From Rhodocollybia butyracea (taxonomy: Eukaryota; Basidiomycota; Agaricomycetes; Agaricales; Omphalotaceae), in the NCBI GenBank assembly GCA_015501585.1, contig JADNRY010000314.1, forward strand, positions 1 to 64,000: a stretch of DNA of 64,000 nucleotides, read 5' to 3'. Positions 32,766 through 44,529 of this stretch are shown here, one piece after another. Positions within the stretch are counted from its first letter, which is position 1. Every line of letters starts with the position of its first letter. A program made the position numbers and the translations under genes. The notes beneath the pieces were generated by a model, which saw nothing but the letters and a program-made list of their open reading frames with translations, ran no database searches and was not told where the DNA came from.

Positions 32766-35680
32766 TATGTATGGATTTCTTCGATCATCCCCTAGAAGGA
32801 GTAGTAGCTGAATCCGTCACTCTTCTTCGCTGCCTCAGAGTGCATTTGCGTGTCGACGTAAATTTACCTGGTTACATGCTGGGTGAGTTCTTATGCATAG
32901 GCCATCGTCGGAAGCCTCTGGAGTCTTATTCTTTTGTCATCGCCGGACGCCGTGCGGTATAACCTGCAAAGACTACCTACGTTGTGCATGTACCTATCCT
33001 CGAGGTCGGAGGTATGTGACCTGTATGAGCCTGTATGCCTACTTCGGGAGGGGATTGCGGGGCCGAGCACGTCGAGATTCGGGATCGGGCTTGTAGGCGG
33101 TCGCGAATAAGCTCGTCTAGATACGAACCATGGCTCGTCTAAATGTGACTTTTGATCTTTGTATATAACAACATCGAATGACAATTGCAGACCCTCGATA
33201 CAGGATGGGATTTTACCAGTGGTCGGCCCATCATTAAACACGGGGACTGGAAGGCGCTTTCTGGGACTGTCCAGCATTGGCTGCTGGTGTAAGTGCCGGA
33301 CAATAGCCCTATCTCAAAACGGCATGCGGCTGTGGATTTATTTTTGCATGAAAAAAATCTGATGAGCCGCCGTAATTCGGTACATGAAAACCAGTAAGTG
33401 TACTACTACTCATTTGGAAAAATGCATCAGTAGAGTGTCCCTGGGCTCGGGGAGTACTGTGAAACTCTCTCCAGTTGGGTACCACAACCCAGCTTTTGCT
33501 GATTGAACTCGGACGGTAACAAGAGTAAATTTTCACTATTGAGAGACAAAGAGGCTCAGTCAAAGAACAAATTAATGTTAATTGTATCGCCATCTAGTAC
33601 ACGAGTCACTGGATGACTTCCCGCGGGTATTATTTGTCAAAAATCGAACAATTAATCCTGTGATGATGCTCGGCAAGTGAACGGCTTGCTTTTTTGTGAG
33701 CAAATTTGAAATTTCGGACATGTTGTAAACGCTAAATCTACGAAGGCCTCCCGACCCCTTCTCTGCCGGACAGTCACATCTTTAGCGCTGTCTGAGCTTG
33801 AGACGGCGTCGGTTTTATTTTATTTGTGTTTGGCGTTGAAAACGACGAGATTAACTGCTGCGCACCATAGCCACGGCTTCCATCCTGCCAGGCCCGCTGC
33901 CAACAACCACACTTTCGTGTTGTTGCTTGAGCTTGAGACGGTGTCAGATTCTTCTATACATATCTACCTCACTTTCGTTGTGCGAGTTTATTCTAAAGAG
34001 AACAAAGATCTGCTATTACTGCAATATACTTCTCTCACAACTGCTTAACTATTTTTGATGAAGTCCCATTGTATGTCCCTGATGGGTATAAGCACAACAT
34101 GTAGTCTAGTAAGTAGTAGGTAGATACTTATTAATTTAGTACTCTTGGTCTCTCTCGTGGCTCACGGATCTACCTCTACCAAGCGTAGTGAGCTTGTCCA
34201 GACACCCAGGAGTTGGCCCCGAAACGATAATGTACATACATAGAAGTACATTAGGTAGCTTCTCGGATCCCGGCGTATCAGCACTTGGTCCCAAGCCGGT
34301 AATAAACCTAACCTAAACTTACATTTCGGGCTCCATTTCGGTGATCACACCCTTAATCGAGCATTTAGCGGGCTTAACAATTATTTTACTACGGGACTGA
34401 TAGGTCAAATAATTTGGCAAATAATGCCATTTCATATTTTTCTCAAATCTTCAGAAAATGTTTATTTGCGAATTAATCGCAGCGGGAAGTCAGCCGCTAA
34501 TGTTTCGGTTGTAGTGTCAAGAGGTTTTAATCGGGTATGATTGCTGTGTTTCTTTCATCCTTCCAGATGAGTATATGGCAGTAGATAGTAGTAAGTAAGT
34601 ACACTCAATTGACAATGATTTGTCATACCGAACACTTGACCGAATGGCACCAGCTCTTGACTCCTGTGATTGTATTGTATTGTAGTAATACATACTACTT
34701 GGCAATCAAGGAATGTATGTAAAGACAATTTCAACTTCCAAATTCAAATGTACATGACCTCCGAGAACATTAAATCAGGAGCCGAATGCTTTTGAAATGT
34801 GTTATATAGTAAGTATAAGAGTGACCTCAATTCCATCTCAATACCATCTGTCGTGTCATGTTTGCACCACTCGTTGGCCACTCGTAATGATGAATAGGAT
34901 TAATATTACTGGAGGCTACAGTCTACTGGAGGTCAGCGTGGTTAGAGGGGACCAGTGTAGCGAGTACGCATCGGATCGGGCCACCTCGTAGGATCTGTAC
35001 GTAGCAGAGAATCGAAGGTATAAAAGCTATCACAAAGTTGGGAGGAAGGACCTCAGTCGAACAACCAAAACTCGTCGTTCACCTACTCTCAGACTCTTCA
35101 TTACTCGGCTACATTCTCTGCTCTTCATTACTTGGCCCACATTATGCAGTTTAAGATTGCCCTTGTTACTGCCGCTATCGCTACCCTCGCAGTTGCTGCC
35201 ACGACCCCGCGTGCCAATGGATGCTCCGTCTGTGCTGCGAACAGGCCGAAAGTGTTGCCGAAATTACAAAAAATCCCAGACTCATTGCGCAGCTTAAAAA
35301 TTGTGGCATCAACACCAAGGATTTGACTGGCTTTGTTGGTTTTGCCTGCTCCAACCTTCCCGACGAGTTCTGGTAAGCCACGTTCTAATCATATATATTT
35401 GTTCAAGCTCAATACAAGTTCATCATTATATTTGTAGCAAAACTAAAGACCTCTGCTGCACAAATTGTAATATACAGAGCATTCCTGAATCTATGACTTT
35501 ATTGCTGACTGAACTTGTGCAGATGCTACGATCTTCTCCACCGGCTGCACCCTTGCTCCTAAATGAGTCTGAACAATGGCAGCTCTTGATTCCCAGACTC
35601 CATGAGCATAGTTGGACTGCAACAAGTTGAATCTGTTCCTATGGCATACTGACTAACAATATGTAAATGTAAAGTAAAAT
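32766..35680 (+). repeat. Tandem segmental duplication, unit 2
   Basis: Direct copy of 28490-31750. It contains a broken hydrophobin and lacks the TIR element of unit 1. Divergence is uneven: the hydrophobin part is most similar, the 5' part much less. Confidence 0.7.
35144..35566 (+). pseudogene. Hydrophobin pseudogene (10-bp deletion)
   Basis: It is homologous to the hydrophobin at 30533 with the same three-exon layout: 35144-35372, 35438-35466 and 35523-35566. The signal peptide and the first cysteine are intact, but ten bases present in the paralog are missing at 35227/35228. The gap lies between copies of CTCC, suggesting slippage. The frame then shifts and ends early, losing the C2-C3 pair and everything after. 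The downstream exons still keep open frames and splice sites (CC pair and last Cys present), so the break is probably recent. Confidence 0.75.
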
Positions 35681-35739
35681 AAGTACCTCCAAAAGAGTGG
35701 CAAATAGCCAGAGAATATGACAGCTATGCAGTGGCCGCG

Positions 35740-35984
35740 AAGTATTCGGTTGCCTGCAAAAGTTAGGTAGTACCACTACCTTTTTTACCAGCACTTATCT
35801 TCGCTATTCTAGTCGCCTTCTCTCTCCTGATGGCGTACTCGGCTACAACGTCTTTACAAATCGACACTCTGCCTCTGCTATTAAATAATTTTTTTAGTTC
35901 AGGGTGTTGTTGCTGAACTCAACATTTGCTCGACATTGCCATTAGCTCCAGGGCTAATTTCCGCGGACGCGACAAGAGCTCCAA
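35740..35984 (-). pseudogene. Small fragment shared with the SH3-gene region
   Basis: Pieces match 53684-53745 (CTTCGCTATTCTAG-CGCCTTCTCTCTCCTGA-GGCGTA) and 54440-54490 (TTAGCTCCAGGGCTAA-TTCCG-GGA-GC). It looks like an internally deleted copy of the 53.6-54.5 kb locus placed ahead of R1 copy c. Confidence 0.45.
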
Positions 35985-36990
35985 GTCATCGCACTACTAT
36001 AGGATCTATCCTTCTCGATCCTCCAAGCCTCCCACACCTTCCCTCTCTAACAACATCCAAAAACAAAATTCCTAGTAGCCCTTGTGGATGCGTCATCGCC
36101 AAACCACTTCCTCTAGGACTGTTAGAGATTGACTCGGTAGAGTCTTAACCACGCTCACGGACTTATATATAGCTAAACTACTTTTCATTACTTAACATCC
36201 TGGGCCAACTTGGAAGTGAACCCCTATCGTTGTTCCCTTCGCTCCAGGTATGTACAAAATGGACTTGTACTACTAAATACTAAACAATCATTATTCCCTT
36301 CGCTCCAGCCTTAAGTTGCTCAAGGTTTAATAAGAACCCTTGTCAACGCCTCGGTACGGCATCCGCTGCGAAACCATGGCTTGGTGTGTCTCCGGTAGAT
36401 GAGCAGCGGTAATCGAATTGAGCATGTATGCTCATCAGAAAAGCCGTCCTAGACCCAGATGCCTAAAGCAAACCATACTATAATTCTATGCATCCTAGAA
36501 TGGCTCGTCCCTCCAGTCAAGCTCTTGAGACTCCCTATATCCTAGCAGCCTAGTTTCCCATTCCCAGGTTTTCCCAGACACCTGGCAACCTGCAAACCTA
36601 GCTTGCTAGAATCCTCAAGCCTGACTGGCAGGACGAGCCCAAATTCCTAATCTATAGATTCATAGTCACTAGTTGCTTTAGCACTTGTCACTAGCAAAAC
36701 GCTTTTCTGATCTGATACTAAGGAGTATGCGGTTGACAAGGAGAAGAAGTCGAGGCAGGTCCTCGTACGGATACATGACTGCTATCGGGCAGAGATAGCC
36801 CAATGGTGTGGAATTCTTCCTCATTATACGGTTTATAACTTCATCCGGCAGAGACATGTTAAATGCTCTGCTGCAGTTTGAAAGACCAAGAAGATAAAAT
36901 GCATACACCTTCGTTGAGCTTGGGATAACGCTGCCTCAGGCGTGAACCCCATGGTTCTATAATACCGGGATATCTGCTCTTTTATTCAGT
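35985..36990 (+). pseudogene. R1 family copy c (short)
   Basis: It starts at AGGATCTATCCTTCTCGATCC and carries GGTACGGCATCCGCTGCGAAACCATGG and CTGCTATCGGGCAGAGATAGCC, shared closely with copy e (42596-43150). A palindromic MITE interrupts it at 36434-36711, and copy e shows the empty site near 42848-42855. It ends just downstream of terpene synthase 1. Confidence 0.5.
36434..36711. mobile_element. Decayed copy of the palindromic MITE
   Basis: This is a 278-bp relative of 21528-21898 (TCAGAAAAGCCG ... CGCTTTTCTGAT). It is shorter mainly because one base has been lost at many GG and CC doublets, for example ATAGGTCACCTAG became ATAGTCACTAG. Confidence 0.7.
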
Positions 36991-37025
36991 GGTAAATTTA
37001 CCGCTACTTCTACAGCAGAGTGACT

Positions 37026-38310
37026 TTAATTCGGTCCGGACTGGGCTGGTCGGAGGACATCCAACTTGTACCTCGGTGACTCTAGATGCCATAAAATATA
37101 TCCAACCCTGAACCCTCGCCACTGGAGCGCAATCATCACATCAGTGTCTGACAGTCCCATATCCCTACTATCCAATCTCTCCCTCACTATTCTCTCACAA
37201 TCCTGCACCCTCAAAATCTCATCAATCATGTATGCGGCATCTCTCGCTTGATTGCAGAAGAAGTCGACTGTATTCAATGATGTCCACTCCCCAGATGCAC
37301 CTGAGCCTTTGTATTCCTTGAACGATTGTGTCTGCAGCTGCATCATGTTGACAGTCTCACCAGCCAGCTCCTCCTTGTGAAAGGAAAGGAGATCATTGAT
37401 GACGAGCTATGCAAAACTGTAAGTAATCATGAACATTATTATAGATCGAGCATACTGACAACGTAGAATGTGATGTCAGGAAATGCCGCAATATACCTGG
37501 ACAACGGCAAGGCTTGTTCTCTAGTTGATTTGAACATAGCAGCTACATATGCCTCTGCGATGCCCGTTCTGTGGCGGATGTAAAGTGGGCTGAAACAAAT
37601 ATGTGAGGACATGGGCGCATGTAATTTATCATTTTATTGGCTTACAATCGCATCGTAGCTCCTGGCGAGGTCTCTCGAGCCGGATGGTTTTTACCATGGC
37701 CCCGTTGTTCAACAAGATGCTGGTATCCCATATCATAGGGACTGGCACGCAGTTTGGTGTCTACAGTCACGAGACGCTTCTCCAGAAGACACCCATCTAT
37801 GAAATTAATCCAGGGAAGAACGGCTGCCGCCTGTTGCACTGGGTCTCCTTCATACAGATAGGACATCTGCTTGATGCATTCATGGTATAGCTCGAGCGTG
37901 GCGGATGGCTGAGCCTTGCCTGTGAAGAGATGATGCGCAAAGCTACCGATTTCGTTGTACACAGCGTCGTTTTCCAACGAGTCGTCTAGGTAGATTGCAA
38001 TGGCAGTAAACTTTCCCGTGATTCCTTTCATTTCACTGTCAACAAAAGGAAATAACTTCTCAACAAAAGTGAAGGTTAATTCTTCAAGGATATCGATCTG
38101 GCGTGTGGTCCAGGATGTCGTGGGTCCGAATGTATTGTGCATCCATCCATGGTAAGAACGCTGGAAGTCCATAGAAGAAGGCGGGGGAGGAATATAGCGA
38201 TAATCAATTTTGCGAAAGAAGAGCTGAATGCGAGAGAAATAGTCTTTCCAGATGGCTCCCTCGAGAGTAGAGGGAGGAGTTTCAAAGAGTTTGGCGTCTT
38301 CTTTCATCAT
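37026..38310 (-). CDS. Sesquiterpene synthase, trichodiene synthase family, copy 1
   Basis: Minus-strand exons 38310-37646, 37589-37460 and 37406-37026 with introns of 56 and 53 nt (GTAAGC...CAG and GTCAGT...TAG) give 391 aa. The start is the double ATG at 38310. The metal-binding Asp-rich motif LDDSLEND lies at residues 108-115, the NSE-type motif NDLLSFHKE at 269-277, and an RY pair (PRYKL) near 377. These are the Mg-PPi-binding features of this class I cyclase family, which ionises farnesyl diphosphate. Length fits the family. Mushroom members make various sesquiterpenes, so the product cannot be named. All catalytic motifs are intact. No P450 or transporter gene sits beside it; the neighbours are R1 remnants. 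Confidence 0.85.
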
Positions 38311-38344
38311 TTTGAATGTGAGGTATTGACGATACGACTGGGGG

Positions 38345-38352
38345 TTTTTATA
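38345..38352 (-). promoter_or_regulatory. TATA box of terpene synthase copy 1
   Basis: CCCTATAAAAACC lies 35 bp upstream of the ATG. Copies 2 and 3 have CAATAAAAGG (44515-44523) and CGATAAAAGG (63903-63910) in the same position, so only copy 1 keeps a consensus TATA. Confidence 0.5.
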
Positions 38353-38779
38353 GGGTGAGTGTAATGATGAATAGGAGTATTGGTCGCTGAGGAGGCGGTT
38401 TTTGTTCACACCATGGCCAAGTCACAAAATCAATTCTCATTGGTATGATGAAGCCTATGGTATGCCAAGGTTCAGCTAGCGTTCAATGCGGCCTTTGCTA
38501 CAAGGTTTTTCCGATATGGATTGCTATTTTCATTAAGTTCGTGTGGCATGTATACTGTTCTTTTCTTGTAGCAAGCTTTAAAGTTTACAGCAGTCTACAG
38601 GGATTAGTAGTGTCTCAATTTCCAAGAATACGGCCTTGTGAACTTCAAACACTTGTTCCTTAGAGCAGATATTTTGTTATTCCTTTACGCCCCTGGCGCA
38701 TTTCCATACTCAGTCTCAACAATGGCAGAAGAGATATTTTCCAGGGAAAACACGGCCCGAGGTGCGCATTGGGTGCGCA

Positions 38780-39060
38780 CTACTTGTCCTGATGATGTTG
38801 CTTAGTAGCCGGAATAGGCACATCGCCGGGTGTCATTGAAGTTCATTCGAGTCAGTAACAGTCTCAGCCTGAATATCAAAGGCCCGGGCGTGCGTATAAT
38901 ACCGGGCTGTATCACTCATTGTATTCTATGAAGTTAGCAGCCAGGAGTGAACTTGTTTGTCATTTTTGGATGTGGCCTCTAAGTATACTCGACTCCGTCC
39001 CAAGTTAGTTAGATAACCGTTCCTGCTTTACCAACCATTTGTCCTAAGTTAGAATGTCAT
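38780..39060. repeat. Block spacer shared with 45640-45970
   Basis: GGCACATCGCCGG, CATTCGAGTCAGT, TATAATACCGGGCTG and GTGAACTTGTTTGTC-TTTTTGGATGTGG occur in the same order at 45640-45970. This shows that the 36-41.5 kb and 42.6-48.9 kb regions are copies of one block. Confidence 0.65.
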
Positions 39061-39169
39061 ATATAATGCTTTGACACAACGGCCATACTATAACACCGGA
39101 TCCGCTGCCGAGCCCTCGTTTGCATCTTGATTGAGTAGAGAAAAAACCTCGCGGCTGGTAAGCCTTTAG

Positions 39170-41540
39170 ATAAGATAGTAAAGCGAACAAGCCAGCCGAA
39201 CGTGGGAACATCATATTTTCTGGCTGCCTCGTCGCGTTTCCCATCACCTTAGGACGAGCTGAGCTTTTTATTTTGTTTTCTATTGGTGGTCCTTGAAAGC
39301 ATTGGCTATGCTCTACCATGTAACTGGGGAAATCTTGTCAATGTCTCTGGAACCTATGTTGCCTATGGATTCGACAGTTCGGGTGAGTTTAGTTTATATG
39401 TTTTGGAGCGTGTACTCAATGTACTCTAGGCTCTGCAACCCATATGAATCTGATGGCCATTCACACCAAAGCCGATATTCTGGATGTACCCTCGTAATAC
39501 CCTTGCCGGCCATTGGCGCTCCCTGAGACCTTTCCCATGCTCTGAATGACCATCGTTCCCGGCCTTCGTCTAGCCATTCACTTCTCGCAGACTACAACAC
39601 TCAGGAGCTGTTTCAGCTACTATATGAGTGCATAGGCACAGTCGCATCCATTCATCTGCATCTAAGCGGAGATTCATATTCAAGGACGACGCAAGCTCAT
39701 GTTTCATCGGCAGAATCCAAGTAGAATCGAGGACGAGATCAAAGCTGTTCGGATGGAAAAACAACGCAAAGGTACGTTTATTCCTTGCATACCTCTCTAC
39801 CGACCCACAACTGTCATGTACTCAGGTTTTAGGTGTCTGTTAGGACGGAGTATCTGTTTTCGTCGCCCCGGAGCTTGCCGGTGGCTGCGATCGTGGTGGG
39901 ATTAAGTGGATGAGTAAGGTTGTTGAGGTAGGGATTGAGGAGTGGAGAATCTGCAGACGACGCAGTGTATCTGAGTGCATTGGATACTATCCGGCTTCGC
40001 AGGCTATTATTTATCTAAAACACAACTTCAGCTACCGCAAAAGTACAAGTGGCTCTCCTCTCTCTCTCAGTTCTTTACACGTTCTCTCCATTCCTCTCCA
40101 CGAGTCGTCCTACTATCATAGGACCTATCCTTCACCGCCCAACCTTCCACGTCACCTGCTTCCCTTGCCAACAACACAAATAACAACAATTAAAAAGTCT
40201 CTTTAATCCTCGTGGATACGTTATCCTCCTCTGATATCACACTGGTGCTCTCCCTGCCACAAATCCCACAAACCCGATTCCTCCCAAAACCACTTTCACC
40301 GGAAATTCCTTAGCATCCGCTGCAAAACCGTGGCTTGCTGTGTCTCCTATGGACAAGCCGTGGTACGCGGATGCAATGGAGGATCAGCAGACGTAGAAAC
40401 GCGTACTGTTATTGGGATGTGACAGTCGGGTGTGAGGATGTGGTGTTTTTTTTTTTTGCGTGGTAGAGGTCGCAGATTGTGAGTGGGATGTTGGCTGGAC
40501 GTGGATTATGGGCGAGTGGGGACGCGACGTTGGTGGGATCAATGGAATGGAAATGGATTGTTGGAAGTGTTGAAACGGAGACGTGGTTCGGTAAGTTCAT
40601 TCCATTGTTTTGTGCATTAGTCGTTTTTACTGATTTGTTTTGCCGGGCCTTGGTCTTTCTCGGGACCATCTCTCGATATGTCTAGCCTTGAAAATCGTAA
40701 AAGACCTCCAAGTTCGATGTAATTGCATGTTTGTGTTTCGTGCTCGCATGACACTGACTCAGGATACAGCTCAAACGAGCTCAAGTAACCGCAAACGATG
40801 TGACGCAAGTTAACTTTGCGCCAAGTATGGGTCTGGGTACAGACGTCGATGGACCGACTCTCCCGGCTTTCTTAAGTCTCCTCCTACACCCCCGGTTTTC
40901 TACTTCTGTCACGACCTCGAACACCACCACCTCCTTGAACTTCTTGAATTCCGCTTGCCACACCTCGACCGCACCTACCTCCGCCATACCCACCTTCTCA
41001 CCCCCTCCGCCTCGCCTTCCAACGTTACCTGTCCCATGTTGACAATGTGTGATATGTATCCTTGAGGTGCTCGACTTTGGAATGGCGGGGCGCAATGTAC
41101 GGTTGATGCCTTGAGGGATGGCAGCAAAGAAGACAAAGTAAGGAAGAGAGGGGAGAAAGCGAACGATCCTTATGCCGATATTCCGGGGATGTAAATGTCA
41201 GTTACTCTACGATATTAGTTTTCGCATACCGATCACTGACTTTAAACCCTTTACCCCCTTTTTTCTAGATATTGACCTTGCTCCAACCCCTCCTCATCCC
41301 TATCGAGATGCCCTCGCCTTCAAAAATTCAAAGCATATACAGAGGCGAGATCCGAGGGCTGGAGGAGATGGCATGGATGCCTGGTGCATTGGAGGTGTGT
41401 GTTAGGGCGCAGACTAAAGTCGCTAAGGAGACAAGGGAGGCGAGAGAGAGGAAAGAAGGGAAGGAGGTGCTGGATTGAAGGCAGTGGAGGAGGATGTTGG
41501 AGGAGGCGGGGGTGGTTGGGGAGTTGATGTTTTAAGTGGT
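39170..41540 (+). pseudogene. R1 family copy d
   Basis: One of the longer copies. Exon-like pieces occur in the usual order: ATTCGACAGTTCGG, AAGCGGAGATTCATATTC, GATGGAAAAACAACGC followed by a GTACGTTTATT donor, then ACTTCAGCTACCGCAAAAG, GTCGATGGACCGACTCTCCC, and the GTCAGTTACTCTACGAT intron with acceptor CTAG. Stops and frameshifts occur in each piece. Product unknown. Confidence 0.5.
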
Positions 41541-42339
41541 GTGTACTAGTCGTTGTTATGCGCTAAGTAGTGATATCGGAGTTTGTTTTACATGATACTA
41601 CTGTCAGATCTTGTTTTATTATTATTTGAAAGTTGCCTGCGTCAGCGACCTTCATCTATAACATCACAACATCATCAGGTAAATGATAAGGTCATTCCCC
41701 TCCGGCCCTTGGAATTTGCAAGGCACTAGGCCGAGAAATATTTTTGGAAAATCAAGCCCCTGAGGAAATTGAATGCTTTATAGACTGCAGGTATCAGAAC
41801 GATGCCCCGTGTGGGACTACGCGCTGGGACTATGCGCTCCGGGGTCTATTAGTAGTATATGTCTGATTTAAGTGTTTTTGAACTGATAGTGGAACGAATC
41901 TCCAGCGTACTTACTACTGAACTGTAAGGCCAGTGGTAAATATGCTCTTCCCCTCCTCTAAATTAAACAATTTTAGCTGGCCGCCCACACCTATAAATCA
42001 AGTGCCTTTGCTACCCCTTTGCCCCAGAGACAGGATTCAAAACAACAAACATGGCTCACGAGCAACCCACAAATCACAAATTGGTCTGAGTCTTAATAGC
42101 CCCCAGTTGTACCCAGCAATAAACTATCACCACTGGACTCGTGGATATCATTGTTCGTTTCTAACATATGAATTTGAAGATATCTAGTATACAGCCTTCT
42201 TCAGACATTGTCTCCTCTTTCACTTTCATACATAGGTGGCTGCATATATATGCCCACCTCAGCACTCACCATCATATTCAACATATCCTGCATTGATTGA
42301 ACCACTTCTTGACCACTTCAGAGGTGGCATTGGGTGGAG
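41541..42339. other. Spacer, no gene seen
   Basis: No supported coding sequence between R1 copy d and the MITE copy at 42340. Confidence 0.35.
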
Positions 42340-42595
42340 TAGGCCCTGTATGCACAGTAATACGGGTGGTATACGGGTACCCTGTAGTGGCAGCATACGG
42401 CACTTATCTGTGTGCTGGTGGGCTCAAAAACAATTGAACCAATGATTTTTTACTTCATGGATATTGGCTGGGACCCACCAGCTCAAGATCTGATGCGCTG
42501 TATACCGTAAAATACGGGTCCCAGCCGTACCGTATAGACCTGTTTTGACCTGATTTACCGGCCGTAACCGTATACGGTTACGGTGGAGATCCCTA
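42340..42595. mobile_element. Reversed, shorter copy of the CCGTATACGG MITE
   Basis: The right end GTAACCGTATACGGTTACGG then GGAGATCCCTA (to 42595) matches the left end of 11255-11619 reversed. GACCCACCAGCTCAAGATCTGATG is also shared. The other end is degraded (TAGGCCCTG). It joins R1 copy e directly. Confidence 0.6.
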
Positions 42596-43150
42596 GATCT
42601 ATCCTTCTCAATCCTTCTAGCCTCCCACACCTTCCCAGTTTTCTTCTTCCTTCTCCAACAACCAAAAACAAAAATCCTAGTGCCATCCCGGCGGTGTCAT
42701 CTCAATGCTCTCCCTCACCTCTACTGTGCCTCCTCCCACAAACCCAACCTTTGCCAACGCTTCGGTACGGAATCCGCCGCGAAGCCATGGCTTACTGTGC
42801 ACTGTCTCCTGTAGATGAGCAGCGGTAATTGGATTCAGCAGTGTATGCCGATAGTACGGAGTATGCGGTGGACAAGTAGAAGGAGTTGGGGGGGGATCTC
42901 GTAGGGATGCACGGCTGCTATCGGGCAGAGATAGCCTAATGATGTGGATGGAATGTTTCTTGTGCGGAAAGCTCTTCCTCATTACACGGTTATAAGTTCA
43001 TCAGGGACATGTTAAACACTCTGCTGCAGTTTGAAAAGACTGAGGAGATAAAAAGCATACAACCTCGTTGAGCTGGCAAACTGACGATAACGCTGCCTTA
43101 GGCGTTGACTGCATGGTCCCATGTTAGTGATCCCAGGAAATCTGCTCTGT
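42596..43150 (+). pseudogene. R1 family copy e (short)
   Basis: It closely matches copy c, but without the palindromic MITE (empty site about 42848-42855). It lies immediately downstream of terpene synthase 2, as copy c does for synthase 1. Confidence 0.5.
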
Positions 43151-43193
43151 TATTCGGTGGTAAATGTACCTCTACTTCTACAGCAGAGTGACG

Positions 43194-44481
43194 CTAATTC
43201 GATCCGGACTGTCCAGGTCGGAGGACGTCCAACTTGTACCTCGGCGACTCTAGATGCCATAAAATGTACCCATCCCTGAACCCTCGCCACTGGAGCGCAA
43301 TCGTTACATCAGCATCTGACAGTCCCATATCCCTACTATCCAATTTGTCCCTCACTATTCTCTCACAATCCTGCAACCTCAAAATCTCGTCAATCCTGTA
43401 TGTGGCTTCTCTTGCTTCATTGCAGAAGAAGTCAACTGTATCCAATGCTGTCCACTCCCCAGATGCACCCGAGCCTCTGTATTCCTTGAATGATTGTGTC
43501 TGCAGCTGCATCATGTTGACAGTTTCACCAGCCAGCTCCTCCTTGTGAAAGGAAAGCAGATCATTGATGACAAGCTATGCAATCAAACTGTAAGTAATCT
43601 TGCCACACTATTACAGATTCAGCATACTGACGGTATAGAATGTGATGTCAGGCAATGCCGCGATATACCTGGACAAAGGCAAGGCTTGTTCTCTAGTTGA
43701 TTTGAACATAGCAGCTACATATGCCTCTGCGATGCCCGTTCTGTGGCGGATGTAAAGTGGGCTGAAACAAATATGTGAGGGCATGGGCCATGCAGTTTAT
43801 TATTTTATCGACTTACAATCGCATCGTAGCTGCTGGCAAGGTCTCTCTAGCCGGATGAATTTGACCATGACCCCGTTGTTCGACAAGATGCTGGTATCCC
43901 ATATCATAGGGACTGGCACGCAGTTCGGTGTCTACGGTCACGAGGCGCTTCTCCAGAAGGCACCCATCTATGTAATTAACCCAGGGAAGAACCGCTGCTG
44001 CTTGTTGCACTGGGTCTCCTTCATACAGATGGGACATCTCCTTGATGCATTCGTGGTAAAGATTGAGCGTGGCGGATGACTGAGTCTTGCCTGTGAAGAC
44101 ACAATGCACAAAGCTACCGATTTCGTTATACACAGCGTCATTTTCCAACGAGTCGTCTAGGTAGATTGCAATGGCAGTCAGCTTTCCCGTGATTCCTTTC
44201 ATTTCACTGTCAGCAAAAGGAAACAACTTCTCAACAAAAGTGAAGGTCAATTCTTCAAGGATATCGATCTGTCGTGTGGTCCAGGATGTCGTGGGTCCGA
44301 ATGTATCGTGCATCCATCTGTGGTAAGAGCGCTGGAAGTCCATAGAAGGAGGTGGGGGAGGAATATAGCGATAATCAATTTCGCAAAAGAAGAGCTGAAT
44401 GCGAGAGAAATAGTCTTTCGAGATGCCTCCCTCAAGAGTAGAGGGAGGAGTCTCAAACAGTTTGGCGTTTTCTTTCATCAT
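43194..44481 (-). CDS. Sesquiterpene synthase, trichodiene synthase family, copy 2
   Basis: Exons 44481-43817, 43761-43632 and 43574-43194 with introns of 55 and 57 nt give 391 aa. Intron positions and phases match copy 1. The motifs are LDDSLEND at residues 108-115, NDLLSFHKE at 269-277 and PRY near 376-378. Differences from copy 1 are mostly conservative and scattered, with exons better kept than flanks, suggesting the protein has been under some selection. The second intron is diverged (TATACC before GTCAGT, against TACGTT in copies 1 and 3) but still spliceable. The start is the double ATG at 44481. Product unknown; one of three dispersed paralogs. Confidence 0.85.
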
Positions 44482-44529
44482 CTTCAATGTGAGCTATTGA
44501 CGATACGATTGGGGCCTTTTATTGGGTGA

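Noticed and set aside
37371..37406. Suspected frameshift in the NSE motif of terpene synthase copy 1
   Set aside because: Recounting the bases and exon lengths showed the frame is intact (exon 3 is 381 nt).
38311..38409. Upstream extension of terpene synthase copy 1
   Set aside because: The extension has no ATG (it begins at GTG), contains the TATA box, and is not conserved in copies 2 and 3; the start at 38310 is better.
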